10,032 bases of DNA, from contig JAUXIP010000046.1 in assembly GCA_030620935.1 (NCBI GenBank), positions 1 through 10,032 of the forward strand, given 5' to 3'. The DNA comes from Deltaproteobacteria bacterium. Its GTDB lineage: Bacteria; Desulfobacterota_B; Binatia; UBA9968. Below, piece by piece: positions 1 through 7,582 of this stretch. The notes beneath the pieces are model-generated. The model was not told the DNA's origin, searched no databases, and saw only the letters and a list, made by a program, of their open reading frames with translations. Each line of letters opens with the position of its first letter. The first letter of the stretch is position 1. The translations under genes were made by a program, and so were the position numbers.

Positions 1-714
1 GCGCTTGAGGTTTATGGAACGTCGGTTATCACGGCCGTCACGGCACAGAATACGAGGGGCGTCACGCGGATCCTGGAGTTGGATCCGGACCTGGTTGCGG
101 CGCAGATCGATGCGGTTATCGGGGATATAGGGACCCAGGCCGTAAAGACCGGAATGCTGGCCAACTCCGCTATTATTGAATTTGTCGCACAGAAGATTCG
201 CGAGCACGGGCTGAAAAATCTTGTCGTCGATCCGGTTATGGTGGCTAAAGGAGGAGAACGGCTCCTACGCGGGGACGCCATCGAGACGCTGCGTTCTCGA
301 CTCATCCCTTTGGCCACGATCGTGACCCCTAATCTCCCTGAAGCGGAGCAGTTGACCGGACTTCGATTGACCCGCAAGAGAGACATCCGCGAAGCTGCGG
401 CGCGCATTTTGGGCATGGGAGCCAAGGGTGTTGTTATCAAGGGAGGCCACCGGAGAGGAGCGGCCACGGATGTTTTTTATGACGGGATCAAGTTTCGCGA
501 GTTTACTACCGAGCGAGTCCGCACCCGCCACACGCATGGGACCGGATGCACATTTTCAGCGGCCATAGCCGCTAACTTGGCCAAAGGTGAGAAACCGGAA
601 AGAGCCGTTGTGCTGGCTAAGCAGTATATTACCCGGGCGATCCGCCGAGGTTTTGCCATCGGCTCCGGGCACAGTCCGGCGCATCATTTTTTCCAATATT
701 GGAAGAATCACTGA
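1..714 (+). CDS. thiD: Hydroxymethylpyrimidine/phosphomethylpyrimidine kinase, 3' part
   Basis: Cytosolic kinase of thiamine synthesis that phosphorylates HMP to HMP-P and then HMP-PP. The reading frame is open from base 1, so the true start and about 30 N-terminal residues (judging from the roughly 266-residue E. coli enzyme) lie outside the window; 237 residues are visible. Family landmarks in order: TAVTAQNTRGV near the visible N-terminus, DPVMVAKGG (bases about 229-255), TPNLPEAEQLTG (about 325-360), GVVIKGGHRRG (about 427-459) and the C-terminal anion-hole/catalytic loop GTGCTFSAAIAA (about 538-573), whose Cys lies at the expected place. These are typical of the ribokinase-fold ThiD family rather than of pyridoxal kinase. 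The end HHFFQYWKNH is close to usual family length. The gene converges on pyrF with 94 bases between the two stops. Its promoter and any TPP riboswitch would lie upstream, out of view. Confidence 0.94.
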   Translation, partial: ALEVYGTSVITAVTAQNTRGVTRILELDPDLVAAQIDAVIGDIGTQAVKTGMLANSAIIEFVAQKIREHGLKNLVVDPVMVAKGGERLLRGDAIETLRSRLIPLATIVTPNLPEAEQLTGLRLTRKRDIREAAARILGMGAKGVVIKGGHRRGAATDVFYDGIKFREFTTERVRTRHTHGTGCTFSAAIAANLAKGEKPERAVVLAKQYITRAIRRGFAIGSGHSPAHHFFQYWKNH

Positions 715-808
715 GCTCAGCCCCGATCCGAAATTTTTTCCCCACAGCTTTCGGTCTCGTCACCCTCACCTGGCGGCAATATGTCGGTAGGTCTTTTTCA
801 TATTGATG

Positions 809-1567
809 TTAGGACGCAGTGCCGCGCTCCATTTCGGAGATCATCTCTCGCACCGCGCTCAGAGGGTCTTTGGCCTCTATAATCGGCCGCCCCACAACGA
901 TGTAGTCGACTCCAGCCCGGATGGCCTCCTCAGGGGTCATGACCCTTCTCTGATCATTGCGCTTTATCTTTTGCGGCCGTATCCCGGGCGAGACGATGAT
1001 GAAGCGACGGCCGCAGGCTTTGCGGATATCGGCCACCTCGTGAGAAGCCGCCACGACGCCGTCCATGGCTGCCTCTTTTGCCAAAACCGCAAGGCGCACA
1101 ACCTGATCGGCGATCTCGCCACCGACGCCGACCTTTTTTAGATCATTCTTGTTAAGGCTGGTGAGCACGGTGACCGCCAGCATGATAGGTCGCCGCAGCG
1201 CTTCCTGGCGACATACTCGCGTCACCTCTTTGACGGTTTCACGCATCATCTGAAAACTTCCGGAGGCATGAACATCGAACATCTTTACTCCCAAACGGGT
1301 CGCCTCGACCGCCGCTTTGGCTACGATGGTGGGAATATCGTGAAATTTGAGGTCTAGAAAGACTTCTCCTCCCACATTTTGGATCATTTTGACCGCCTGC
1401 GGGCCGGCATGGGTAAAGAGCTGCTTTCCGATCTTGAACATCCCGACCTTGGCGGCCAGGAGACTGACTAAAGCCTTGACTCTATCCAGGTTGTCTACGT
1501 CGAGAGCGAGAATCAAGCGATCCCGTATCGAGCCCGGAGAGCGAACCAATTGAAGAGTTGAAGCCAT
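809..1567 (-). CDS. pyrF: Orotidine 5'-phosphate decarboxylase
   Basis: Cytosolic enzyme that decarboxylates OMP to UMP, the last step of de novo pyrimidine synthesis. The 252 residues match the compact class I bacterial family (E. coli about 245). Visible motifs: LALDVDNLDRV (residues 20-30) with the substrate-contacting Asp; MFKIGKQLF with Lys45; and LDLKFHDIPTIV (71-82), carrying the D72, K74 and D77 of the catalytic Asp/Lys tetrad. Near the C-terminus VSPGIRP and DYIVVGRPI form the phosphate-binding loops. The barrel looks complete and all key residues are present. The ATG lies only 3 bases beyond the proS stop, so the ribosome-binding sequence must sit inside the end of proS (a weak GAG-type signal about 14 bases upstream), which suggests translational coupling. 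It is the last gene of the ispG-proS-pyrF unit. Confidence 0.97.
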   Translation of the reverse strand: MASTLQLVRSPGSIRDRLILALDVDNLDRVKALVSLLAAKVGMFKIGKQLFTHAGPQAVKMIQNVGGEVFLDLKFHDIPTIVAKAAVEATRLGVKMFDVHASGSFQMMRETVKEVTRVCRQEALRRPIMLAVTVLTSLNKNDLKKVGVGGEIADQVVRLAVLAKEAAMDGVVAASHEVADIRKACGRRFIIVSPGIRPQKIKRNDQRRVMTPEEAIRAGVDYIVVGRPIIEAKDPLSAVREMISEMERGTAS

Positions 1568-1570
1568 TTT

Positions 1571-3298
1571 TTAGACTCTCAGCGCCTCTGTGACCAACGA
1601 TTCTATTTTCTGAGTGGCCTTGCGCACGGGAATTTCCTCCATCTTCCCGTCTTTCCGTCGACGCACCTCCACACAACCCTTCTCCAGACTTTTCGGGCCG
1701 ATGGTGATCCGCAAGGGGACCCCGATGAGGTCGGCATCTTTGAACTTAACTCCCGGCCGCTCATCCCGATCGTCCAGGAGAACCTCGATCCCGCGCTGCA
1801 CGAGATCGCGGTATAGATCGTCGGTTACCTGTTGAATAGCTTCCTCTCGGTATTGGGTCGGAAGAAGGAGAACATTAAAGGGGGCAATGGAAAAGGGCCA
1901 GCTAATTCCCTGATCGTCATGGTTTTGCTCGACCGCTGCCGCCAAAAGGCGCGTGATACCAATACCGTAGCAGCCCATTTCGATGGCCCGCTCCCGTCCT
2001 TCGGCGTCGAGATAGGTTGCTCCCATAGCCTCGCTGTACTTTTTCCCCAGGTAGAAGATCTGGCCGACCTCTACGCCGCGGTAACATTCGAGACGCCCAT
2101 GATCGCAACGGGGGCAGGGATCGCCCGCGATTGCTATCCGAAGATCGGCGAACGCGGAGGGGGTAAAGTCCCTCTCCTGGTCGACTTCCACGAAGTGGGC
2201 GTTCTCCTCGTTGGCTCCTGTGACGGCCCCGCGCATCCCCTGGATCGCCCGGTCGGCCACGGTCCGGAGCTTCAGTCCAATCGGCCCCAAAAAGCCGGGA
2301 ACGATTTCGGTGGCGTTTTTCACCTCGGATTCATCCGCCAGGACGACTTCCTGGCAACCCAAGACCGCCATGAGTTTCAACTCGTTAATCTCGTGATCTC
2401 CCCGGACCAAAACGGCCACCAACTCTCGCCGATCGACCTTATAGACGAGGGTCTTGATGAACCGCTCGGGTGGAAGGCCTAAAAAATCGGCAACCTCGGC
2501 GACGCTTTTTTTTCCGGGTGTGGCGACCTTTTTTAAATCAGGGTGGGACTCTTTGATGTCGCGCGCCAAAGGCCGCTCTGCCTTGACCTCGGATTTTTGT
2601 ATGTTGGCTGCGTAATCGCAGCTATTGCAGCTTACGAGGGCGTCCTCTCCTGAATCGGCCAGCACTTGAAATTCATGGGAAAGGCTCCCTCCGATGGCGC
2701 CGGTATCCGCTTCCACCGAGCGAAAGTTGAGACCGCAGCGGGTGAAAATCTTCTTGTAGGCCTGAAACATGTTCTCGTATTCGCGCCGGCAGTCTTCCAT
2801 ATCGACATGGAAGCTGTAGGCGTCCTTCATGATAAACTCTCGACCGCGTATCAGGCCGAAGCGCGGTCGGATCTCGTCGCGAAATTTGGTCTGGATCTGG
2901 TAGAGGTTTATAGGAAGCTCGCGGTAGGAGCGGACCACGCGGCGGACCAGGTCCGTAACCAGTTCCTCATGTGTGGGTCCAAGGCAAAAATCTCTCTCGT
3001 GACGATCCCTGAAACGAAGCAGCTCTTTACCGTAGACTTCCCAGCGGCCGCTTTCCTGCCACAGCTCCGCAGGCGAGACGACCGGGAGCAGCAGCTCTTG
3101 GGCGCCGGCTCGATCCATCTCCTCTCTGACAATCGTTTCAATTTTGCGGATGACCTTCAGAGCCAGAGGCAGGTAGTCATAGATGCCCCGGCTGATCTGA
3201 CGGATCATTCCGGCCCGGACCAGAAGTTTGTGACTGATGACCTCTGCGTCGGCAGGAACTTCTTTCAGCGTAGGAATGAAGGTATGGCTCCAGCGCAC
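1571..3298 (-). CDS. proS: Prolyl-tRNA synthetase, bacterial type with editing domain
   Basis: Class II aminoacyl-tRNA synthetase that charges tRNA-Pro in the cytosol. The 575 residues are the normal length for the bacterial form. Order: catalytic core opening with HTFIPTLKEVPADAEV (5-20); PTHEELVTDLVRR (108-120); motif 2 around FRDEIRPRFGLIRGREF (139-155); an inserted YbaK-like INS editing domain, roughly 225-400, with the conserved lysine K282 in RFIKTLVYK; return to the core at GQIFYLGKKYSEAMGATY (412-429); motif 3 around MGCYGIGITRLLAAAVEQ (441-458); then an anticodon-binding domain to the end. Two Cys pairs (CNSC at 224-227 and CPRC at 395-398) flank the insertion. The start is GTG: MRWSHTFIPTL aligns with the usual ProS N-terminus, and an in-frame TAG six codons upstream (about 3314-3316) excludes a longer protein. 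A nearby ATG is out of frame. A short GAG-type Shine-Dalgarno signal precedes the start. The ispG stop is 41 bases upstream, consistent with co-transcription. Confidence 0.98.
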   Translation of the reverse strand: MRWSHTFIPTLKEVPADAEVISHKLLVRAGMIRQISRGIYDYLPLALKVIRKIETIVREEMDRAGAQELLLPVVSPAELWQESGRWEVYGKELLRFRDRHERDFCLGPTHEELVTDLVRRVVRSYRELPINLYQIQTKFRDEIRPRFGLIRGREFIMKDAYSFHVDMEDCRREYENMFQAYKKIFTRCGLNFRSVEADTGAIGGSLSHEFQVLADSGEDALVSCNSCDYAANIQKSEVKAERPLARDIKESHPDLKKVATPGKKSVAEVADFLGLPPERFIKTLVYKVDRRELVAVLVRGDHEINELKLMAVLGCQEVVLADESEVKNATEIVPGFLGPIGLKLRTVADRAIQGMRGAVTGANEENAHFVEVDQERDFTPSAFADLRIAIAGDPCPRCDHGRLECYRGVEVGQIFYLGKKYSEAMGATYLDAEGRERAIEMGCYGIGITRLLAAAVEQNHDDQGISWPFSIAPFNVLLLPTQYREEAIQQVTDDLYRDLVQRGIEVLLDDRDERPGVKFKDADLIGVPLRITIGPKSLEKGCVEVRRRKDGKMEEIPVRKATQKIESLVTEALRV

Positions 3299-3339
3299 GG
3301 TATTCTCATTGACTAGGAAGACGAAGGAAAAAGAGGTGA

Positions 3340-4437
3340 CTAATCGTCCTGAACTGCCGCCTTTTCTGCGTCTTTTTCAGCCGCCAGCTTCTCGACTTCT
3401 TCCATGAGGGCATTCACGATCTGCGCCTCCGGGACCTTACGGATCACTTCCCCTTTTTTAAAGATCAGACCGATTCCTTTTCCCCCGGCGACGCCGATGT
3501 CCGCAGCGCGCGCCTCACCCGGACCGTTTACCTCACAGCCCATAACGGCAACGTGGATGTCTTTATTGCTGAAAGGCGTCATGCGCTGCTCCACCTCCTT
3601 GGCCAGGCCCACCAAGTCTATATCCGCGCGGCCACAGGAAGGGCAGGCGACGAAAGTCATCCCCTCTTTCCTGAGGCCCAGGGATTTGAGGATTTCGATC
3701 CCAACCCGCACCTCTTCCACCGGGTCGGCCGCGAGCGAGACGCGTATGGTGTCGCCGATCCCTTCGGCAAGAAGCGTCCCGAGCCCGACCGCGGATTTGA
3801 TCGTGCCGATGGTCGGTGTGCCGGCTTCGGTCACGCCCAGGTGAAAGGGGTAATCCACTTTATCGGCGAGCATGCGGTAGGCCTCTATCATCATAAGCGG
3901 GTCCGAGGCTTTGAGCGAGACTTTGACCTCTTCGTAGCCGAGCTCTTCCAGGATGCCGATGTGGCGTAGGGCGCTTTCGACCATTCCTTCGGCCGTTGGG
4001 CCATCGTATTTCTGCAGCAAGTCTTTTTCCAAAGAGCCGGCGTTGACCCCGATCCGAATAGGGATTTTGCGCTCAGAAGCGAGCTTGATGACCTCTTCGA
4101 TGCACCAGCGCTCGCCGATATTACCGGGATTGAGGCGCAAACCGTCTACTCCCTGTTCCAAAGCGATCAAGGCGAGCTTGTAGTTGAAATGAATGTCCGC
4201 CACCAGCGGAATGCGGATTTTTCTTTTGATTTCGCTAAGCTGCTCGGCCGCCTCTCGCACCGGGACTGCCACGCGAACTATTTCACAACCCGTTGCCTCT
4301 AAGGCCCAGATTTGGTCGACGGTCGCGTGTACATCGCAGGTATCTGTTTTGGTCATCGATTGGACGGAAATCGGCGCATTTCCCCCTACTTTGACCTTCC
4401 CGAGCTGGATTTGCCTAGTCTTACGTCGCGGCAGCAT
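3340..4437 (-). CDS. ispG: 4-hydroxy-3-methylbut-2-enyl diphosphate synthase
   Basis: [4Fe-4S] enzyme (GcpE) of the MEP isoprenoid pathway that converts MEcPP to HMBPP in the cytosol using reduced flavodoxin or ferredoxin. Landmarks: RRKTRQIQLGKVKVGG at the N-terminus, SVQSMTKTDT, PLVADIHFNYKLAL, GLRLNPGNIG, KVSLKASDP, HLGVTEAGT, then the cluster domain with C265 and C268 (ACPSCGR) and C301 in MGCEVNGPGEA, whose E308 is the fourth cluster ligand. This is the short bacterial two-domain form, without the plant-type insert, and ends in a charged Lys/Glu/Ala-rich tail. I chose the ATG at 4435-4437 (365 aa). An ATG at 4450-4452 adds five residues. The frame also stays open to a TTG at 4486-4488, but that TTG is part of a promoter -35 box and cannot be the start of a transcript made from it. 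It is the first gene of the ispG-proS-pyrF unit. Confidence 0.96.
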   Translation of the reverse strand: MLPRRKTRQIQLGKVKVGGNAPISVQSMTKTDTCDVHATVDQIWALEATGCEIVRVAVPVREAAEQLSEIKRKIRIPLVADIHFNYKLALIALEQGVDGLRLNPGNIGERWCIEEVIKLASERKIPIRIGVNAGSLEKDLLQKYDGPTAEGMVESALRHIGILEELGYEEVKVSLKASDPLMMIEAYRMLADKVDYPFHLGVTEAGTPTIGTIKSAVGLGTLLAEGIGDTIRVSLAADPVEEVRVGIEILKSLGLRKEGMTFVACPSCGRADIDLVGLAKEVEQRMTPFSNKDIHVAVMGCEVNGPGEARAADIGVAGGKGIGLIFKKGEVIRKVPEAQIVNALMEEVEKLAAEKDAEKAAVQDD

Positions 4438-4440
4438 CAA

Positions 4441-4469
4441 TCCATTATACATCAGTTCACTATAATGGA
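4441..4469. repeat. 9-bp inverted repeat over ispG promoter and start
   Basis: TCCATTATA (4441-4449) and its exact complement TATAATGGA (4461-4469) are separated by 11 bases. The dyad covers the ispG -10 box, the predicted transcription start and the ATG at 4452. Its position and centre-to-centre arm distance of 20 bases, about two helical turns, would suit a dimeric repressor operator. No regulator family is recognised from the sequence, and a 9-bp dyad of this sort is expected less than once by chance in 10 kb, so chance is not excluded. Confidence 0.4.
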
Positions 4470-4488
4470 CGATCCGAAAGGGTGTCAA
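4459..4488 (-). promoter_or_regulatory. Sigma70-like promoter for ispG-proS-pyrF
   Basis: Reading the minus strand, a perfect -35 TTGACA (4483-4488) is followed after 18 bases by TATAGT (4459-4464), a 5/6 match to the -10 box (or TTATAG with a 17-base spacer). The predicted transcription start, about 7 bases on, falls near 4452. The mRNA would then begin at or just before the ATG at 4452 and about 15 bases before the ATG at 4437, giving a leaderless or nearly leaderless message. A perfect TATAAT lies further downstream at 4444-4449 but has no matching -35. This is inferred from sequence only. Confidence 0.6.
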
Positions 4489-4493
4489 CTATC

Positions 4494-4616
4494 CTGGCCG
4501 TCGATAAGGGACGCTTGCTTCGTTGTCGCTTCGGGCCCGCATCCTCACGTACTGCCGTGTACGCTCCGGTGCGATCCCTCGCTCCGCCTTGCACCCGCCA
4601 CCTTCTCGGCGGCCTG
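4494..4616 (+). repeat. Palindromic dispersed element, copy 1 (degenerate ends)
   Basis: A 123-bp sequence between ispG and the UPF0182 gene that matches the element at 9611-9743. The 64-base core 4512-4575 differs from copy 2 (9630-9693) at only two positions, and the right arm 4584-4614 is identical over 31 bases to 9711-9741. Between core and right arm this copy is about 10 bases shorter. Its terminal inverted repeat is decayed: the left end CTGGCCGTCGATAAGG pairs with the right end with three mismatches. It begins 5 bases beyond the ispG -35 box. It has no credible ORF and no transposase. The features fit a MITE/REP-like non-autonomous repeat. An outside motif, TTGCAAG, follows 13 bases after both copies, so the true right boundary may be near 4636. 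Confidence 0.85.
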
Positions 4617-4787
4617 GAGTGCTAAGGTATTGCAAGCTTACGCATGGATTATGGAGCTACGCTTAGTCTGAGCATGCTTCCTAAATGGATTGGATTTGGT
4701 TGCTTTCCTATTTCGAGTTCTATACGATCCGCTAAACTAGAATCGGACGGATTTGACCGATCAACGGATAAACAAGGGAGGGGTAAG
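4617..4787. other. Upstream region of the UPF0182 gene
   Basis: 171 bases with no gene I can support. The frame of the UPF0182 gene stays open back to an ATG at 4644, but the added 48 residues are hydrophilic or irregular and not family-like. A TAGAAT at 4738-4743 is a possible -10 box, but no acceptable -35 lies 16-18 bases before it, so the promoter for the downstream genes is unassigned. Confidence 0.4.
4776..4783 (+). promoter_or_regulatory. Ribosome binding site that fixes the UPF0182 start
   Basis: GGGAGGGG lies just before the ATG at 4788-4790, with the GGAG core 7 bases from it. No comparable site precedes the upstream in-frame ATG at 4644. This selects the 912-residue product, whose N-terminus MRRFTGALVFIVLIS then starts directly at the first membrane segment. 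Confidence 0.85.
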
Positions 4788-7526
4788 ATGCGAAGATTCA
4801 CGGGGGCTTTGGTATTCATTGTCTTAATTTCCGTATTGTTTCTCGGTCAAGCAGTCTCTCTTTACACGGATTGGCTCTGGTTTGAGGAAGTCGACTTCAC
4901 CCAGGTATTCAGGACCACGCTTACTTCCAAACTGATCCTGGCGGTCGTCTTTGGCAGCCTCTTTGCCCTGATACTCTACTTCAATATCAAGCTGGCGACC
5001 CAAGCCCCTAGGGATGTCCGCTTCTTGGACGAGGAGAGCGCGATCGAGCTGCCTAGTCCTGATCTTATCGACCCGCTCGTAAAGCGTCTGCTCCTGCCGG
5101 GAGTCCTTGTCCTGGGGTTGTTCGCCGCCCCACAGGCAGCGAGCTATTGGGAAACGTGCCTCCTCTTTTTTAACTCGGTTCCCTTTGGCATTGAAGATCC
5201 TCTCTTCGGCCGAGATATCGGATTCTATGTCTTTCGTCTGCCGGCCCTGACAGCGCTATCCAACTGGTTTACCGTGACCCTAGGGCTTACTTTGCTGGCG
5301 TCCGCCTTTGTCTATCTCCTTTATCGAGGCGTCCAGTATAACCAGAGGGGAATCTCTCTCGGCCGCAGGGCGAGAGTCCATCTTTTCGTTCTGGGTGCCC
5401 TGATTCTACTGCTTAGAGCTTGGGGCTACTTCCTGGACCGCTTCGAGTTGCTTTATTCACCCAGGGGAGCAGCCTTCGGGGCCAGCTATGCGGATGTTCA
5501 CGCCAATCTACCTGTCCTCTGGGTTCTGGTCTTCCTCGCCCTCATTGCCTCGGGGCTCTGTCTCTTCCAGCTCACGAAGCCGGGGTTTAAGTACCTGTTC
5601 ATTGGGGTTGGAGGCGTGGCCGCGGTCCATTTTCTCGGCTTGAGTATCTACCCTTCCCTACTCCAGCGCTTTCGCGTGGTGCCCAACGAGATTGTCGCGG
5701 AGAGGCCGTTTATCGAGCGCAACATCCGGCTCACGCGTCGCGCCTATGGTCTGGATAAAGTCGAGAGCCAGGACTTTCCAGCCGACGAGCAGCTCACGGC
5801 AGACGATATCAAGCGCAACGACCTAACCATTAAAAACATCCGGCTCTGGGAGCACCGCCCCCTCCTGGCGACCTATGGCCAGAAGCAGGAGATCCGCACC
5901 TATTATAAATTCGTTGATGTCGACAACGACCGCTACCTGATCAACGGCAACTATCGCCAGATCATGCTTTCAGCACGAGAGCTTTCCCACGAAGATCTGC
6001 CCAGCCGCAGCTGGATCAACGAACATCTCGTTTACACTCACGGCTACGGAGTTGTTTTCGGACCGGTGAATCAGGTCACCCCGGAGGGCTTGCCGGAATT
6101 TTTCATCAAAGATATCCCGCCGGTCTCCAATGCCAATATTGTGGTCACCCGCCCGGAGATCTATTACGGAGAGCGGGCCAACAATTACGTCTTCGTAAAG
6201 ACCAAAGCCCAAGAGCTCGACTATCCCTCAGGAGATCAAAACGTTTACACAACCTACGAAGGCAAGGGCGGAGTTCCAGTCCACTCCTTCTGGCGTAAGC
6301 TCCTGTATTCAGCCCGCTATAGAACCACGAGCATTTTCCTCGCCAAGGAGATTGCCAATGAAAGCCGGATCCTTTACTACCGCCAGATCAAGGAGCGGGT
6401 TACGAAGATCGCTCCTTTTATTACCTTTGACCGGGACTCTTATCTTGTCATTGCCGAGGGGGGTCGTCTCTTCTGGATCATCGATGGATATACGACCTCG
6501 AACCGCTACCCCTACTCGGAACCGACAGCCAATATGGGCAACTACATCCGCAACTCGGTCAAGGTTGTGGTGGATGCCTATGACGGCACGGTGACCCTCT
6601 ACCTGAGCGACCCGGAGGATCCCATCATTCAGGCCTACGCCAAGATATTTCCCAAGCTTGTTAAATCCTTGGACGAAATGCCGGAAGATCTCCGGGCCCA
6701 CATCCGCTATCCTCAAGATCTTTTCATCATCCAGGCGCGCATGTATGCCACCTATCACATGCAGGATCCACAGGTCTTCTATAATAAAGAAGATCTATTA
6801 AGCATCCCACAAAAGGCAGTAGAAACGGAGGAAGAGGAGATAGGAGGCCCCGTGATGGGGCCGAGGAGGAAACGGGTAATGGAACAGGAAGTGGTTCCCT
6901 ACTACACAATTTTGCGCCTTCCCGGCGAAAAGAAAGAGGAGTTCATTCTCCTTCTCCCTTTTACTCCTAACAAGAAGGACAACATGCGGGCATGGTTGGC
7001 GGCACGGAGCGATCCGCCCCATTACGGTAAGCTTATTGCCCTAGAGTTTCCCAAAGGAAAGATAGTCTATGGACCGAGGCAGATCGATGCCCGAATCGAT
7101 CAGGACGCCTTTATCTCTCAGCAGCTCAGTCTCTGGGGCCAACGGGGGTCTCAGGTGATCCGGGGCAGCCTGTTGGCGATCCCGATCGAGCAGTCTCTCC
7201 TCTACGTCCAGCCCCTCTATCTAGCGGCGGAGAAGGGATCGCTTCCCGAATTGAAAAGGGTGATCGTCGCCTTCGGCAACCAGATTGCAATGGAAGAAAC
7301 TCTTGAACAATCCCTCGATCGTATCTTTGGCAGCAGGTTGACAAAACAAGCCACTCAATTGATGGCGCTCCCCAAGGTCACTAAAGACGAGAAGGATTTG
7401 GTTGCCCGCGCCTTGGAACATTACGCGCTCTCTCAACAATATCTGCGGCAAGGAAATTTCGCCGGTTTCGGCGAGGAGCTAGAGCAGGTCGAGAGCCTGC
7501 TCAAGCGGATGGAAAAGGAGCGTTGA
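4788..7526 (+). CDS. UPF0182 family multi-pass membrane protein
   Basis: A 912-residue member of the uncharacterised UPF0182 (COG1615) family, whose members are usually about 900-1000 residues; the molecular function is unknown. About seven membrane segments are visible in the first third, roughly residues 5-25, 48-66, 99-117, 155-178, 196-217, 241-262 and 268-290. A large soluble domain follows, probably extracytoplasmic. Family-typical blocks: VVPNEIVAERPFIERNIRLT and TRRAYGLD (about 298-322), RLWEHRPLLATYGQKQEIR (about 350-370), HLVYTHGYGVVFGPVNQVT, RPEIYYGE, EGGRLFWIIDGYTTSNRYPY, SVKVVVDAYDGTVTLYLSDP, PYYTILRLPGE and GSLLAIPIEQSLLYVQPLYL. An acidic stretch followed by a basic one (ETEEEEIGG then PRRKR) lies in the late soluble domain, and the C-terminus is helical and charged. 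No truncation is seen. The gene is 56 bases upstream of an ABC ATPase pair on the same strand, so co-transcription is possible; nothing in the sequence shows a shared function. Confidence 0.95.
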   Translation: MRRFTGALVFIVLISVLFLGQAVSLYTDWLWFEEVDFTQVFRTTLTSKLILAVVFGSLFALILYFNIKLATQAPRDVRFLDEESAIELPSPDLIDPLVKRLLLPGVLVLGLFAAPQAASYWETCLLFFNSVPFGIEDPLFGRDIGFYVFRLPALTALSNWFTVTLGLTLLASAFVYLLYRGVQYNQRGISLGRRARVHLFVLGALILLLRAWGYFLDRFELLYSPRGAAFGASYADVHANLPVLWVLVFLALIASGLCLFQLTKPGFKYLFIGVGGVAAVHFLGLSIYPSLLQRFRVVPNEIVAERPFIERNIRLTRRAYGLDKVESQDFPADEQLTADDIKRNDLTIKNIRLWEHRPLLATYGQKQEIRTYYKFVDVDNDRYLINGNYRQIMLSARELSHEDLPSRSWINEHLVYTHGYGVVFGPVNQVTPEGLPEFFIKDIPPVSNANIVVTRPEIYYGERANNYVFVKTKAQELDYPSGDQNVYTTYEGKGGVPVHSFWRKLLYSARYRTTSIFLAKEIANESRILYYRQIKERVTKIAPFITFDRDSYLVIAEGGRLFWIIDGYTTSNRYPYSEPTANMGNYIRNSVKVVVDAYDGTVTLYLSDPEDPIIQAYAKIFPKLVKSLDEMPEDLRAHIRYPQDLFIIQARMYATYHMQDPQVFYNKEDLLSIPQKAVETEEEEIGGPVMGPRRKRVMEQEVVPYYTILRLPGEKKEEFILLLPFTPNKKDNMRAWLAARSDPPHYGKLIALEFPKGKIVYGPRQIDARIDQDAFISQQLSLWGQRGSQVIRGSLLAIPIEQSLLYVQPLYLAAEKGSLPELKRVIVAFGNQIAMEETLEQSLDRIFGSRLTKQATQLMALPKVTKDEKDLVARALEHYALSQQYLRQGNFAGFGEELEQVESLLKRMEKER

Positions 7527-7582
7527 CCAGGACAAGAGATTCTTTCGATGCCTGTTCTAGACATATGATAAGGTAGGGCACG

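Noticed and set aside
691..720. Palindromes TTCCAATATTGGAA (691-704) and CTGAGCTCAG (711-720) at the end of thiD.
   Set aside because: Palindromes of these sizes are expected by chance in 10 kb, they lie in or over coding sequence, and no U-run follows, so I do not call an operator or terminator.
777..805. A 7-bp inverted repeat, CAATATG with CATATTG, in the 94-base gap between the converging thiD and pyrF genes.
   Set aside because: The stem is short and AT-rich with a 15-base loop, and no T-run follows in either direction. The gap probably holds a transcription end, but none can be assigned.
1832..3316. Long open frames on the plus strand (about 216 codons each) opposite proS.
   Set aside because: They are antisense shadows of a complete, well-conserved proS gene with strong codon bias; no start signals or family features support them.
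4461..4466. A perfect TATAAT on the plus strand that could fire toward the UPF0182 gene.
   Set aside because: No acceptable -35 hexamer lies 16-18 bases upstream; it is simply the complement of the dyad arm.
4438..4488. Longer ispG reading from the TTG at 4486-4488 (382 aa).
   Set aside because: That TTG lies inside the -35 box of the likely ispG promoter, and the added residues are not part of the IspG family N-terminus.
4644..4787. A 48-residue N-terminal extension of the UPF0182 protein.
   Set aside because: It lacks a ribosome site and family-like sequence, while a strong GGGAGGGG site precedes the ATG at 4788.
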